Positions 33,021-44,283 of a stretch of DNA of 64,000 bases are shown piece by piece. A program made the translations under genes and the position numbers. Under the pieces are notes generated by a model. That model did not search any database, had not been told where the DNA came from, and saw only the letters and a list, made by a program, of their open reading frames with translations. The stretch covers positions 32,059,300 through 32,123,299 of the forward strand of contig CM028332.1 of the NCBI GenBank assembly GCA_016647705.1. The letters are read 5' to 3'. This DNA comes from Eucommia ulmoides (lineage: Eukaryota > Streptophyta > Magnoliopsida > Garryales > Eucommiaceae). Positions within the stretch are counted from its first letter, which is position 1, and each line of letters starts with the position of its first letter.

Positions 33021-36000
33021 TTCCCTGTCTTTTGAAAATGATTTGTCCTCAAATCTTCACCAACACCAAACGGAGATAAGTTAGTCACATTAAACGTAGC
33101 ACTTATATTAAACTCACTTAGAAGGTCCAACTTGTAGGCATTGTCATTTATATGTTCTATCACTTGAAAATGGCCATCTCCCCTTGGAAGTAGCTTTGAA
33201 TGCCTTTGTTAGGGAAACAGTTCTTTCCTCATATGCAACCAAACCCAATCAATAGATTCAAATACAACCTTCTCATGCCCCTTATTAGCTTGGTTGGCAT
33301 ATTGCTCAATTCTTCTCTCAATGTTTTGTCAGGCCTTTTCATGGATTTGCTTAACAAAATCAACCTTCTTCTTCCCATCTAAGTTGACACGCTCATGCAT
33401 AGGTAAAGGAGTTAAATCCAAAGGAATCAATGGATTAAAACCATACACAATTTCAAACGGTGAAAACTTAGTTGCAGAATGCACACTCCTATTATATGCA
33501 AACTCTACATGCGGCAAATGATCTTCTCATGTTTTCGAATTCTTTCGTATTAAAGCACGCAATAAAGTAGATAAATTCATATTAACTATTTCACTTTAAC
33601 CATCAGTTTCTGGGTGACAAGTAGTAAAAATAAAAGTTGAGTTCCGAGCTTACCCCCGCAAAGTCTTCGAAAAATAGCTTAAGAACATAGCATCTCTATC
33701 TGAAACAATAATTTTAGGCATACCATGCAACCTAACTATTTCCTTGAAGAACAAAACAGCAACATGTGATGCATCATCGGTTTTATGACATAGGATAAAA
33801 TGAGTCATCTTAGAAAACCTATCAACAACCACATATATAAAATCTCGACATCTCTTTGACCTAGGTAAACCTAACACAAAATTCATAGAAATATCAATCC
33901 AAGGTTCACTAGGTATAAACAAAGAGGTGTACAAACCATTAGGTTTAACCTTAGATTTAGCTTATCTACTAACAATATACTTCTCATAAATTCTATCAAC
34001 TTCACGTTTCATATGAGGCCAAAAGAAATGTTCATGAAAAACATCTAAAGTCTTAGATATGCCAAAATACACCATTAAACCACCCCCATGAGCTTCTCTA
34101 ACAAGCAAATCACACAATGAACATTTAAGCACACATAATTTATTTTCTCTAAATAAAAATCCACATTATACCTAAAGAACTTGCCAAATGCTACTTTTTC
34201 ACATGCATTAAATACATTATGAAAATCAGAATCATCAACATACAAATCCTTAATATATTCAAAACCAAACAATTTTGCATCTAAGGTAGAAAGTAAGACG
34301 TGCATTCGAGATAATGCATCTGTTACAACGTTTTCCTTACCTCGCTTGTACTTGATCACATAAGGAAATGTTTGGATAAACTTCACCCACTTGGCATGTC
34401 ACTTGTTCAACTTCTGTTGATCTTTCAAATGTTTCAAATATTCATGATCCGAGTGAATCACAAAACCTTTTGGCCAAAGATAGTATTACTAAGTCTCTAA
34501 CGTCCTAATCAACGTATATATCTCTTTCTCGTATGTAGGGTAATTCCAGACTGCCCTACTTAGTTTTTCATTAAAGTAAGTAAAGGGACACCCTTCCTAC
34601 ATTAGAAAGGTCCAATATCTATTCCTGAAGTATTACATTCAATCTCAAAAAAATTTGTGAAGTTAGGTAAAGCTAGCAAAGGTACATTAGTTAACCTTGC
34701 TTTAATCAAATTAAATGTCTTTTCTTGCTTATCTCCCACTTAAAACCCACATTGTTCTTGATAACTTTAGTTAAATGTGTAACCTTCTATAAAAGCTAGC
34801 CAACCTATGGAAACTTCTTACTTGTCCCACACTTGTAGGTTTCGTTTACTCCTTAATTGCCTCAACCTTTTCTTCATCTACCTCAATTCCCTTAGCACTA
34901 ACTACAAAATAAAGAAATACAAGTTTATCCGTGCAAAATATACATTTTTTAAGGTTAGCGAACAACATTTCTTTTCTTAAAACATCTAAAAGAAGTTTTA
35001 AATGTTGAACATACTCATCTAAGTTATTGCTATAAATAAAAATGTCATCAAAGTATACAACCACAATTTTTCTAATAAAAACACGCAAAACGTTGTTCAT
35101 TAATCTCATGAACGTACTAGGTGTATTGGTTAACCCAAAAGGTATAACCAACCACTCATATAAACCATATTTTATTTTGAATGCAGTTTTTCACTCACCA
35201 CCTTCCTTCATCCTAATATGATGATATCCACTTTTAAGATCAATTTTAGTAAACACACAAGAATCGAGCAATTCATCAAGCACATTATCTAATCTAGGAA
35301 TAGGATGTCGATGCTTTATCATGATATTGTTGATGACGCTACAATTAACACACATTATCCATTTACCATCTTTCTTAGGTACAAAAAATACGGGAGCTGC
35401 ACAAGGAGTTATGCTTTTACGTACGTACCCCTTCTCTACAAGCTCACTAACCTGCCTTTGAAGCTCCTTTGTTTTCTCGGGATTGCTCCTATATGTAGGT
35501 CTATTTGGAATAGATGCTCCGGGTACGAAATCAATATGATGCACAAGTCCTCTTATTGGTGGCAAACCATTAGGCATTTATTTGGAAAACATATCATCAA
35601 AATCCTGTAAAAGAGAAACAACAACACTAGAAAAAGATGAGTTAAGATCGTTAGTGGTAAAACAAACCTCTTTATACAAAAGTACAATCAAATGTTAGTT
35701 TGAGAACAAAGCTTTTTTTCTTTTTTCTTTTTAATCTCACTCTCTCTCGTATAAAAGCTCATTTGTTTCCTCTCTTCTTTTCCCTCATTTTATGATTTTT
35801 TTTCTCCCACTCTTATTTTTCTTATCATTCTCTATTTTTAACCTCACTTGATCATCATACACTTGCCTTGGCATTCATGGTACAAGAGTAATTGACTTCT
35901 TATTAAGTACAAAGGAATATCTATTGGTATAATAATCATGAGTTACTTGCCGATCAAATTTCCATGGTCTTCCCCACATAATATATCCCGCATGCATTAG

Positions 36001-38188
36001 CACCACATCACACAAGACCTCGTCTTTATACCTTCCAATTGAGAATGATACAAGCATCTCCTTATTCACTTTAATTTATCCACAATCACTCAACCATTGT
36101 AACTTATATGTCCTAGGATGTTTTAAGGTTGACAAATAATCATGTTACATACCTTATCATTGACATATAATCTAGTATGAAAGATATTCTCTCGTTGTAT
36201 CGTCTTATCTTCTTTGACTTGTGAACTAAGAGTTCTTCTTGAAACTAGAATCTCTCCTTCAACTGGGTATTCAACATTGTGTATCCTCCAAAGGTGGCAT
36301 CGAATTATCGTCCGTCTCATCCTCACTCTCAATACCTTCATCATCCCTCATAATCATGACTCTCTTGTTTGGACATTGGGATACAATATGACATATTCCC
36401 AAATACTTAAAGCATTTAATTTCTCTATTTCTAAAAGGTTGGGAATAGGTCTTACCTTGGTTTGGTGTACCTCCAACTTTATAAATTTGGGAAGGTTCGG
36501 CCTTGGCCCGAAAATTAGGCTTATCATCCCTCTTGCTCCAATTCAGTTTCCAAGAAGAAGAAGAACCCAATTACTGGCCAACTCGTGTGGAACCCTTGCG
36601 CTTCAATTGTTGCTCCACTTTAATGTCCATGAGTACCATGTCATTCAACTCAACATAATATTGCCACTCCACCACATTTGTGATGTCACAATTTAGCCCG
36701 ATTAGAAACCTAACCATAGTAGTTTCTTGATCCTCTTCCACATTGGCTCAAATCATGGCTGTCTCTATTTCTATGTAATAGTCTTCCACACTTCTAGACC
36801 CTTGTGTGAGACTTTGCAACTTTTAGAATAAGTCTCTATAGTAGCAACTTGGAATGAATCGCCTCTTCATAGTAGTTTTCATCTCCTCCCAAGTCGCGAT
36901 AGCTCTTTCACCATTCCTCCTCCTACTCAAGGAAAGTTGATCACACCATACAATAGCATAATCAGTGAATTCTATTGTATCCAACTTCATCTTCTTTAAC
37001 TTGGAGTAGTTGTGACAATCAAACACCAACTCCATTATCTTCTCCCACTTCAAATAAACGTTCAAATTGTTTTTACCTTAGAAAGATCGGAATGTTCACC
37101 TTGATGTTTCCCAACTTATTATCAATCATCTCTCTATAAATATCTCATCTATTCCCATATCAACGTCCGGATCTACCCAAGCTCGCATTAGAGATGCGAT
37201 CCTTTTCATATAGGTCATCCTTATAATCATCTTCATAGTCAAACCTAGGTGGATTCCTGTCTCTTCGTTGCACACTAAGAGCTCTAGATGGTTGTCTCAT
37301 TTGTGAACTAAACTCAACTTTGTCTAGTCGGTCATACACTTTATCAAACCGCAAGTTCAACCATTAAAACTTTTGGTTCAAGGACTTGAATAAGAGTATA
37401 AAGTCTATCACCTTCGGTGCTTTATCAGACGACCCTTTGTTTGTTTCTTGAGACATGTTTAATAACCTACAAAATAAAGTTAGTAAACCTCACAAACATT
37501 CCCTTACATGTTTTTCCCATGATTTATGACACTCACACTCGCATTTCACTCAAATTTGACTTTTACTCTCTTATAAGCTCACACTCTCTTGCCTTTTTTC
37601 ACTATTTGGTTTACGTTTTTAGTTTTTTATCGAACTTAACCAACCTCAATCAGAAATTTCTCATCACAATCCAAATTCAACAAATCGATTCATTAAGAAT
37701 GAGACTTAGGACAAAAGCAAAGTGAACAAGAAGAACATAAAAGATAAGCATATGGAATAGAACAAGAAAAGTTAAATCTCAATATGGAATGCTGGAATTT
37801 TTTTTATTTTTTTAATTCTTTTTTCTTTTTCCCTTTTTTTTTTTTTGGTTTGTTTGTTTCTATTTTTTTTTTCTTTTTTCTTTTTTAAAGCAGTAACTTT
37901 AAATCAAGATTCAAAGATGCACAGTATTTAAATGAAAAATCTGACCAGAACAAAGATACACCGCGTTTGTTTATCAAGATCTGACCAAATTTTAATATGC
38001 AAAGCGCCTTAATTGAAATATAACCAGATATGATTAGAACGAGAAAACAAATGCACAGTACTTTAAACAAAGTCGGACAAGATTTGATGATAGAATTTGG
38101 TCAAGAAAAAAAAAATGAATAGATATCAATGAACGAAAAAGAAAAAGGTAGATGAAACATGAATTAAAACATTGCTCTGATTATCAAA

Positions 38189-39018
38189 TGATACGAACCT
38201 CACTAAAAATTAATGAGACTCGAAAACAACTTAGGGTTTCTTCGTAAAAGATCGAACTAAATTCAAATTTATAATAAAAAGACGAACACATGAAAATACA
38301 GAAAATTGATAGATTATCTTGACCCAGTATTTATGAATGAAACGCGAACCAAAAGTATAAGAGAATTCTTGACTCAATGATTAGGAGAAAATCACAAACC
38401 AATGAGATTGAACGCCAAAAGAAAACTTGATAAGTTCAGAAAAGTTCTTTGAAGAACTTAAGACAAAACCTCTTACAATTATATTAATCAAATAAAATGT
38501 TGTGTGAAATTTGTAGGCCTATAGAGCCCCTTAAATAAACGGCCAAGAGAACTAAAAAAAAAAAAAAAACTACTCTAATTTGTCTTATGAAATTTAAGTC
38601 CATCATGAAGGAAAAAGGAAACCCTAATGTCTAAGACTAAACAAAAGTTAAGGAAACTTCGTAACTTTCCTTATACTCCTAGTTGGAAAAGAAAAAGATT
38701 ACTTGGCAATTATGGCATACAAATCAGCTTAAAAAGAATTTAAAGACTTAAAATAATAAAATAAATAAACTAAAATTCATGGGTCTCATTCTAGGCCCAT
38801 TTAGATTCACGCTTTAAGTCTATTCACTTGCCTTGATGAGGTGGAATAGACATTGATCGTCATTTAGGCCTAATTTGGGCTTCACCATTTCAGACTCAAC
38901 CCAAATCTCTTGAATTAATTCATTAAGTGCTTCTTAGAATCCTTTAACTCTTGCCCTTGTTATTGGGCCGATTGAAACATACAATAGATCCCTTGGTACA
39001 CCTGATATATTCTTATCA
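38189..39018 (-). repeat. 5' LTR of the gypsy element
   Basis: 830 bp. Adjacent to the primer-binding site on its low-coordinate side. Partner of 32198-33020. Confidence 0.88.
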
Positions 39019-39579
39019 TTTATCCTCCATAGAATAAGGTTTTCTGAGTTGACCAAGGTTATTGCAAATATTATCGAATCTCATGTACATTTCCAGAATT
39101 GATTTTGTATCACTAATTCGGAATAGCTCGAACTGTCAAACCAAGGAATTGATTTTAGACTCTTTCACATTATTTGTCCCTTCATGTGTGATTTGCAATG
39201 TATTCCGCACATATTTTGTTGATCCACAACCTGAAACACTGCTATATTTGTTTGCATCTAAAGAATAAAACATAATATTAATAACTTGAGAATTGATAGA
39301 TAATTTATGTTTATCCAAGAGAGTCAGTTGTTCCATCTTCTTAATCACTCCATTCTCCTTACAAATGAACGGACCATCTTCAATGGCCAACTACACATCA
39401 TAATTAGTAGATTGAAGAAAAACGATTATTCTGTCTTTCCAGAATGAATAGTTATCATCTGCAAACAAATGTGGATGGTGAATAGACTGCCCCTCACCTA
39501 GAGTACCTACGGGGCGCGCCATGTGATTTTTTTAGCTAGGATGCTAAGATAAATGAGTTAAACCAACTCTGATACCAAT

Positions 39580-40427
39580 TGCAGACCCAACGAACTACCC
39601 AAGAGTAAGGGGTGAATTGAGTAGTTACAAAATTTAAACAATTAAATTCTTAAACACAAATAATAAATTTTCCTAAATCAATTATTATCTTGTTACGCAG
39701 TGGAAATATGTTTAATTATAAATGCACACCCAAACACAATATAAGAAAATAATCAATGTAACACAGAAGAATTTATCTTGGATTGGCAAGCTACTCTTAC
39801 CTACTTCTAGTCCCTCGAGCTCCACGGAGATTCGCAATCCACTAAACCCCTTGATTTCTTTGCCAGGTAGAAACCAAACATTTACAATTCTCGATTTTTT
39901 TCACAAGCTCAGAATCAACCTTTACAATCCTTGATTCTTTTCACAGACTAAGAATCAACCTACCATTTATCCTTTTCACAGGTTTTGAATGAACTTTTAC
40001 AATAAAACTTTAATTCAATTAGAGGATGAATAAAAACCTAGTTCTTTTCAAGGGAAAATAATAACCTAACTTTTTTACAGGACAAATATCAAACCCTAAT
40101 TTTTTTCACAAGAAAAAGATCAAAACCCTAGTTACTCTGACTAGACACCATCCCAAATGGGTCTAATCCGTTCAAACTCACAAATACAAAAAATTTCAAG
40201 TTTCTTCACATAAGAAGTTTCTACCACCACAATACAAATATACTTGACTAATGGCACGAATAAATACTACGTAATAGATACAATGTGAGGCAAATTAAAT
40301 TTGATTAAATAACAAATGGGTAGCACACAATAAGCAAGTAATTAAATAATCAAACAAAAATCGTTTTAAAAATATTTTCAAGACTTAAGTTCAAAAATGA
40401 TTTTCTAATAATTCTTAACCAAGCAAT

Positions 40428-40476
<49 letters not shown>

Positions 40477-41146
40477 GCAAATAAAAAGATCTTACTGAAA
40501 TTCATCGAAAATTAGAATGATTTCGCAATAAGAACTTAATCCGATAACTCAAATAGCAAGTGCTTTAAAGCAAGAACTCGAAAATAATCTCTTGTAAAAA
40601 TCTCAGCAATATTCTCACTCTTAGATAGCTCAAAACTGATAGTTTTTGATGTACTAAGACTCAATCCCGTAGGTCTCTATAAATAGATCTAGGACTAGAC
40701 TTCCAACAGCTAGTTTTCAAAAGATATGTTATTAAATGATATCCCAAGACCCCATATATCCCTTATGCTTAAAATAGATATGTTTTTTTTTTAAAAAAAA
40801 TACTCTTGAGAAAACTCATTTTGGTCCTTAAAACTTTTTTAATTCAAAATTCAATAAAATAGGAAGTAGTAAAGCACTTTAATTAAAAGAATATTTAATT
40901 AAATTGACGAAATTAATAGGGATCGCAAAATATATCAAGTAAATCTAAAATAAACCAAAATCCCACAAAAGCCTCTCTTGGAATCATAAACAACGAGATG
41001 ATTTGACTAAGAAAACGAATCAGTCAAATAACTAACTGATTTAGTCGGTTGGCCGGCCATATGCCTTGGTTGACCGCCCTATGTCAAAGGCTAAATTTAG
41101 CCGCTGGCCTTAACCTTGTCGGTTGACCGATAAGATCGATAACTTT
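39580..41146 (-). repeat. Copia LTR A, part 1
   Basis: On the + strand it starts TGCAGACCCAACGAACTACCC and shares long stretches with 44284-45720, for example AGTTACAAAATTTAAACAATTAA, CACGGAGATTCGCAATCCACT-like words and repeated TTTTTCACAG-type words. A (TA)n run lies at 40432-40471. It breaks off at the insertion 41147-43605 and resumes at 43606. Confidence 0.8.
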
Positions 41147-43605
41147 TGCTCGAGTATCATAGAATTGCGACTTAAGTATGGGGTCGATTCACAGCGATTG
41201 GATTGTGACTATTAATTTTTGTATATTATTTTCTTAAGTAAGATAAACAGTTTTGGTTTGGTTTTGAATTTTAATAATTAAAAAAAAAAATTAATTGCAA
41301 TAAATTCTATATTAAAAGGGTTTGGATTAGGGACATGCATAAATTCATCAATTTATCTAGTAACTTTCATTCTTATTTCTTTTTGTTCGGTGTGTAATCA
41401 GGTAATATTAACTACAAGCCAATATTACTATAAAAGATAAATCGACTATTTAATTGGGATAAATTATCTTTACGATTCAATTCTAAGTTACCTAATCTAA
41501 AATGAATTAACCGTTTAGTATAATTTATCCAATTAAGTCGTATCGATACCATTAAAATTGATTTCAAAACTATTTGATCTAAACCACATGTATTAAATCT
41601 AACATTACAGATATGAATAAGTCCAGATCTAAATCTCTATAACAACATTTGGAGTATAAACTAATTCAAGAAAAATATTTAAGTCCACAAACCTCGTTTG
41701 ACAACCTTACATAATTAGAACAAAATATAATCAAATAAAAATAAAATTACCTTGATAAATTCCAAAATAAATACAGCTCCAACCCGAATGATGAACTTAG
41801 CCGATCATTGATGTGTTCATCATTCTCCCTAAAATATTTAGCAAACACTCCATTGAAGGACCACGAAGAAGATCCAGTGTAAGAAGAAAATAAAAATAAA
41901 GAAAAAACCCTACTGCCGTAAAGGATGAAGAAAAAAAAGTGAGAAAAAAAAAATATAATTCAAATACTATCCCTTCGGCTCTGCCCATTGCTCTGAATAT
42001 CCCTAAATTGTTGATCCTATTTTCCTTTCCTTCTATTGATTTCCATTGAATTATATCATAATGGCCATTAAGCTCTCAAATATAATTGTTCTCATTTAAT
42101 GGACTGACCACAAAATGCCATCTCAACAATGAATTAAAGAAGGTCCAAAATAAAGCCCTCCTTTGATCTACACCCCCTTGATTCTACAAAATTTGTCATA
42201 GTTAACCCTTTAAATATAACGTAATTACAACTCTTTTGACTAGCAATGATTCCCTTAGGCCCCGTTTGGTTAGTGTTTCCATTCCAACCCAACCCAAAAA
42301 ATAAGAATTGATTCTCAAAATCCTAAAAAAATGAGAAACAAATTATTTATTTATTTTTTTTTTTTTGTGCGCAAAAAACTGAACCCAAAATGAGGACGCA
42401 CTCAGAATTTATTGAATTGTTAATGAGACCTCTTGTTCTAACTTCATCCCACGCATTTTGAAAGCCTTTCATTTTTTTGACTTTTTATTCGCCGAACTTG
42501 TTCTTCTCCTCCTACCCAAGCCATAGGTTACTATCTATTTGAAATCGTTTCTTCTCGCCATCGTCTTCGTCGTTCTCCTACCCGTCATCGTCTTGGCTGT
42601 CCACCTCCTCCTCGCAATCGTCTTCGCCGTCGTCTTCCTCAAAATTGCCGGATTTCTTCCTTCACCGCTCGTTCCTCCTCCTTGCAATTGTCTTCGTCGT
42701 CGCCATCGTCTTCGCCAAACTCATAGTTGTGGTCGTCATCGTCGTCCTCGCCATCATCTTTGCCGAACTCGAAGCGGTGGTCGTCATCCTCGCCATCGCC
42801 TTCGTCCTCGCCATTTAGGGTTTCGATTTCTTCACTCTTTAGGGTTTGGTTGCTCGTTCATTCTCAAAATCAATTTCGGTGCTCATTGACGAGATCGATT
42901 TCGATTTGAAATCGATTGTTCGTTCTTGAAATCAAAATCGTTGTTCGTTCACAAAATCAAAATCGTTGTTCATTCACAAAATCGAAATTGATTACGTTAC
43001 TCGTTGACGAAATCGATTTTGATTTCGTTGTTCGTTTATCAAAATCTTTCTGGAATTCGATCGCTCTATTCGGTGAAGGTGAAGACGAACGAAGAGAAAA
43101 GAAGAAAAAGAAAAAGAAAAAAGAAGAAAAAAGGAAAAAAAAAAAAGGCAATTGTGAGGAAATAATTTTAGGATAATATCGTTACTAAACGCGATTTTGT
43201 TCCCACCACACAAAAAATTGTCGTTACCAAACGCAATTCTGTTTCCAATAAGAAACAAAATTCTCAACTCAACCCAACCTAACCCATCCCAGTTGGGTTG
43301 AGAAAAGTGGGAACACTAACCAAACGCCACCTTAATTAGTGAACCATTACCCACTTCGTGAGTGGGTCGCGAGCATAATCTGGTGGGTCGGATTTCGAGT
43401 TGGGTCACTCTTTCACTATGTTTTTATCCTTGTTTAGGTATTTTCTTCATTTTTTTTTTCCTTGTTTTTTTTCGGTATTTTTTTTTATTTCCAAGCTTTC
43501 CCTACAAAAACATTAAATATAATTATTACTAATTAAAAATTACTAAAAAGATTAGCAAAATTATAGAATAAAGATGCAAATTTAGTATAAAATTGAGAAT
43601 GATCA
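41147..43605. mobile_element. Unclassified insertion inside copia LTR A
   Basis: This block is absent from the related LTR B. Its ends TGCTCGAGTATCATAG and GAGAATGATCA have LTR-like TG/CA termini, and near the left end GGGGTCGATTCACAGCGATTGG resembles a motif common in plant LTR elements. No target duplication was found. It contains a Harbinger-like element at 42258-43331. No coding domain is recognised. Boundaries are approximate. Confidence 0.45.
42258..43331. mobile_element. PIF/Harbinger-like non-autonomous element, 1,074 bp
   Basis: Ends GGCCCCGTTTGGTTAGTGTT and the inverse of AACACTAACCAAACGCCACC are inverted repeats, flanked by perfect TTA duplications at 42255-42257 and 43332-43334. 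Subterminal GGGTTGGGTTGAGAATTTTG-like words are also inverted. The interior has CGTCGTC-rich low-complexity sequence (42540-42830) and AAAATC-GTTGTTCGTTCAC direct repeats (42890-43050). No transposase is seen. The long open frame at 42539-42889 is compositional rather than a recognised protein. Confidence 0.8.
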
Positions 43606-44247
43606 ATAGCCTTCTCCAATTCTCCATTTCGGCTACTGTTTCGTTCGGTTGACAGACCAAGTCTGTTGGTTGACCGAAGTGATTAGAGACTTCACCCTTT
43701 ACACATTCTGGTCACTGTTTCTATCGGTTGACCTACTCATTTTCTCAATTGACCGATAGGATCAAAATGTTTCTATTTCTATTTCCAAAATACACTTTTT
43801 TGATACGTCGGTCGACTCCTTTTGGCGATTGACCGAATTGACCCGAAAACTTTATATTTTATGCTTTAAAACACATTTTTCACTTAGGTTATTTATTAAA
43901 ACCATTTCACATATGAAGCACATAAAAAATCACATTTTAGGATCTTAAACTTGTCACTTCTTACTAAGGTACACATAAGATTAATTTATTTTAAGTGTCG
44001 TGTGCGATCACAATTCGGGTTACATTAAGAGTACATAGGTAAAGAGTTGTTTTCACCTAATTTTATTCAACATCTTTAAATCTCTTTACGTCTACATCAT
44101 TTTCATCTTCCACCCGTTACATTTTCTTCGACGATTCTTCTTCTTAATAAAAAAAAAATGAAACTTTAAATGTGAAACATTTAGTAAAACCATTAGTTCC
44201 ATAAAAATATCAACACTTAATTATTTATCAAAACCTTGGATTCAACA
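43606..44247 (-). repeat. Copia LTR A, part 2 (LTR outer end)
   Basis: Matches the end of LTR B (45880-46507), finishing ATCAAAACCTTGGATTCAACA at 44247. Contains several GGTTGACCGA-type motifs. Confidence 0.8.
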
Positions 44248-44283
44248 ATACCAAAATCTTAGACGAGATCCAATGAGGCTCTA

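Larger units (their letters stand above)
32198..39018 (-). mobile_element. Ty3/gypsy retrotransposon, structurally full length, inside copia gag
   Basis: LTRs at 32198-33020 and 38189-39018 enclose, on the minus strand, a primer-binding site (TGATAATCAGAGCA type, near 38188), gag (37440-36270, with WEKIMELVFDCHNYS and a zinc-knuckle remnant), protease (36344-35875, ending GRPWKFDR), reverse transcriptase (35577-34846, KIDLKSGYHHIRM and [11 protein letters not shown]), RNase H (34386 region, [13 protein letters not shown]), integrase (33934-33650, SDRDAMF) and a purine tract before the 3' LTR. Target duplications ATAAA and ACAAA (minus strand) differ at one base. The coding region is broken in more than five places. 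LTRs differ at roughly one site in eight by eye, suggesting several million years. Lineage may be Reina-like. Confidence 0.88.
30660..44247 (-). mobile_element. Large-LTR copia retrotransposon fossil (5' LTR, PBS, gag), multiply invaded
   Basis: On the minus strand the 5' LTR runs from 44247 down to 39580. It is followed by a tRNA-Met-type primer-binding site (TTGGTATCAGAG, 39579 downward) and a gag starting at 39522 with MARPVGTLGEGQS. Gag blocks typical of copia (LDANKYSSVSGCGSTKYV, THEGTNNVKESKI) follow at 39390-39136. More gag, with the UBN2-type TAIEEIKDL and the zinc knuckle CFNCHKTSHFQSNC, lies at 32147-31733. A last Asp/Ser-rich gag piece lies at 30754-30660. The pol region and the 3' LTR are missing. 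Two younger elements split gag and another splits the LTR. It is broken and old. A SIRE/Maximus-like lineage is possible from the long LTR and gag, but is not certain. Confidence 0.75.

Noticed and set aside
42539-42889. A 116-codon protein inside the Harbinger-like element, possibly a transposase or captured gene
   Set aside because: It comes from CGTCGTC-type low-complexity sequence, and similarly long frames exist in other phases. No DDE or Myb-like motif is seen.
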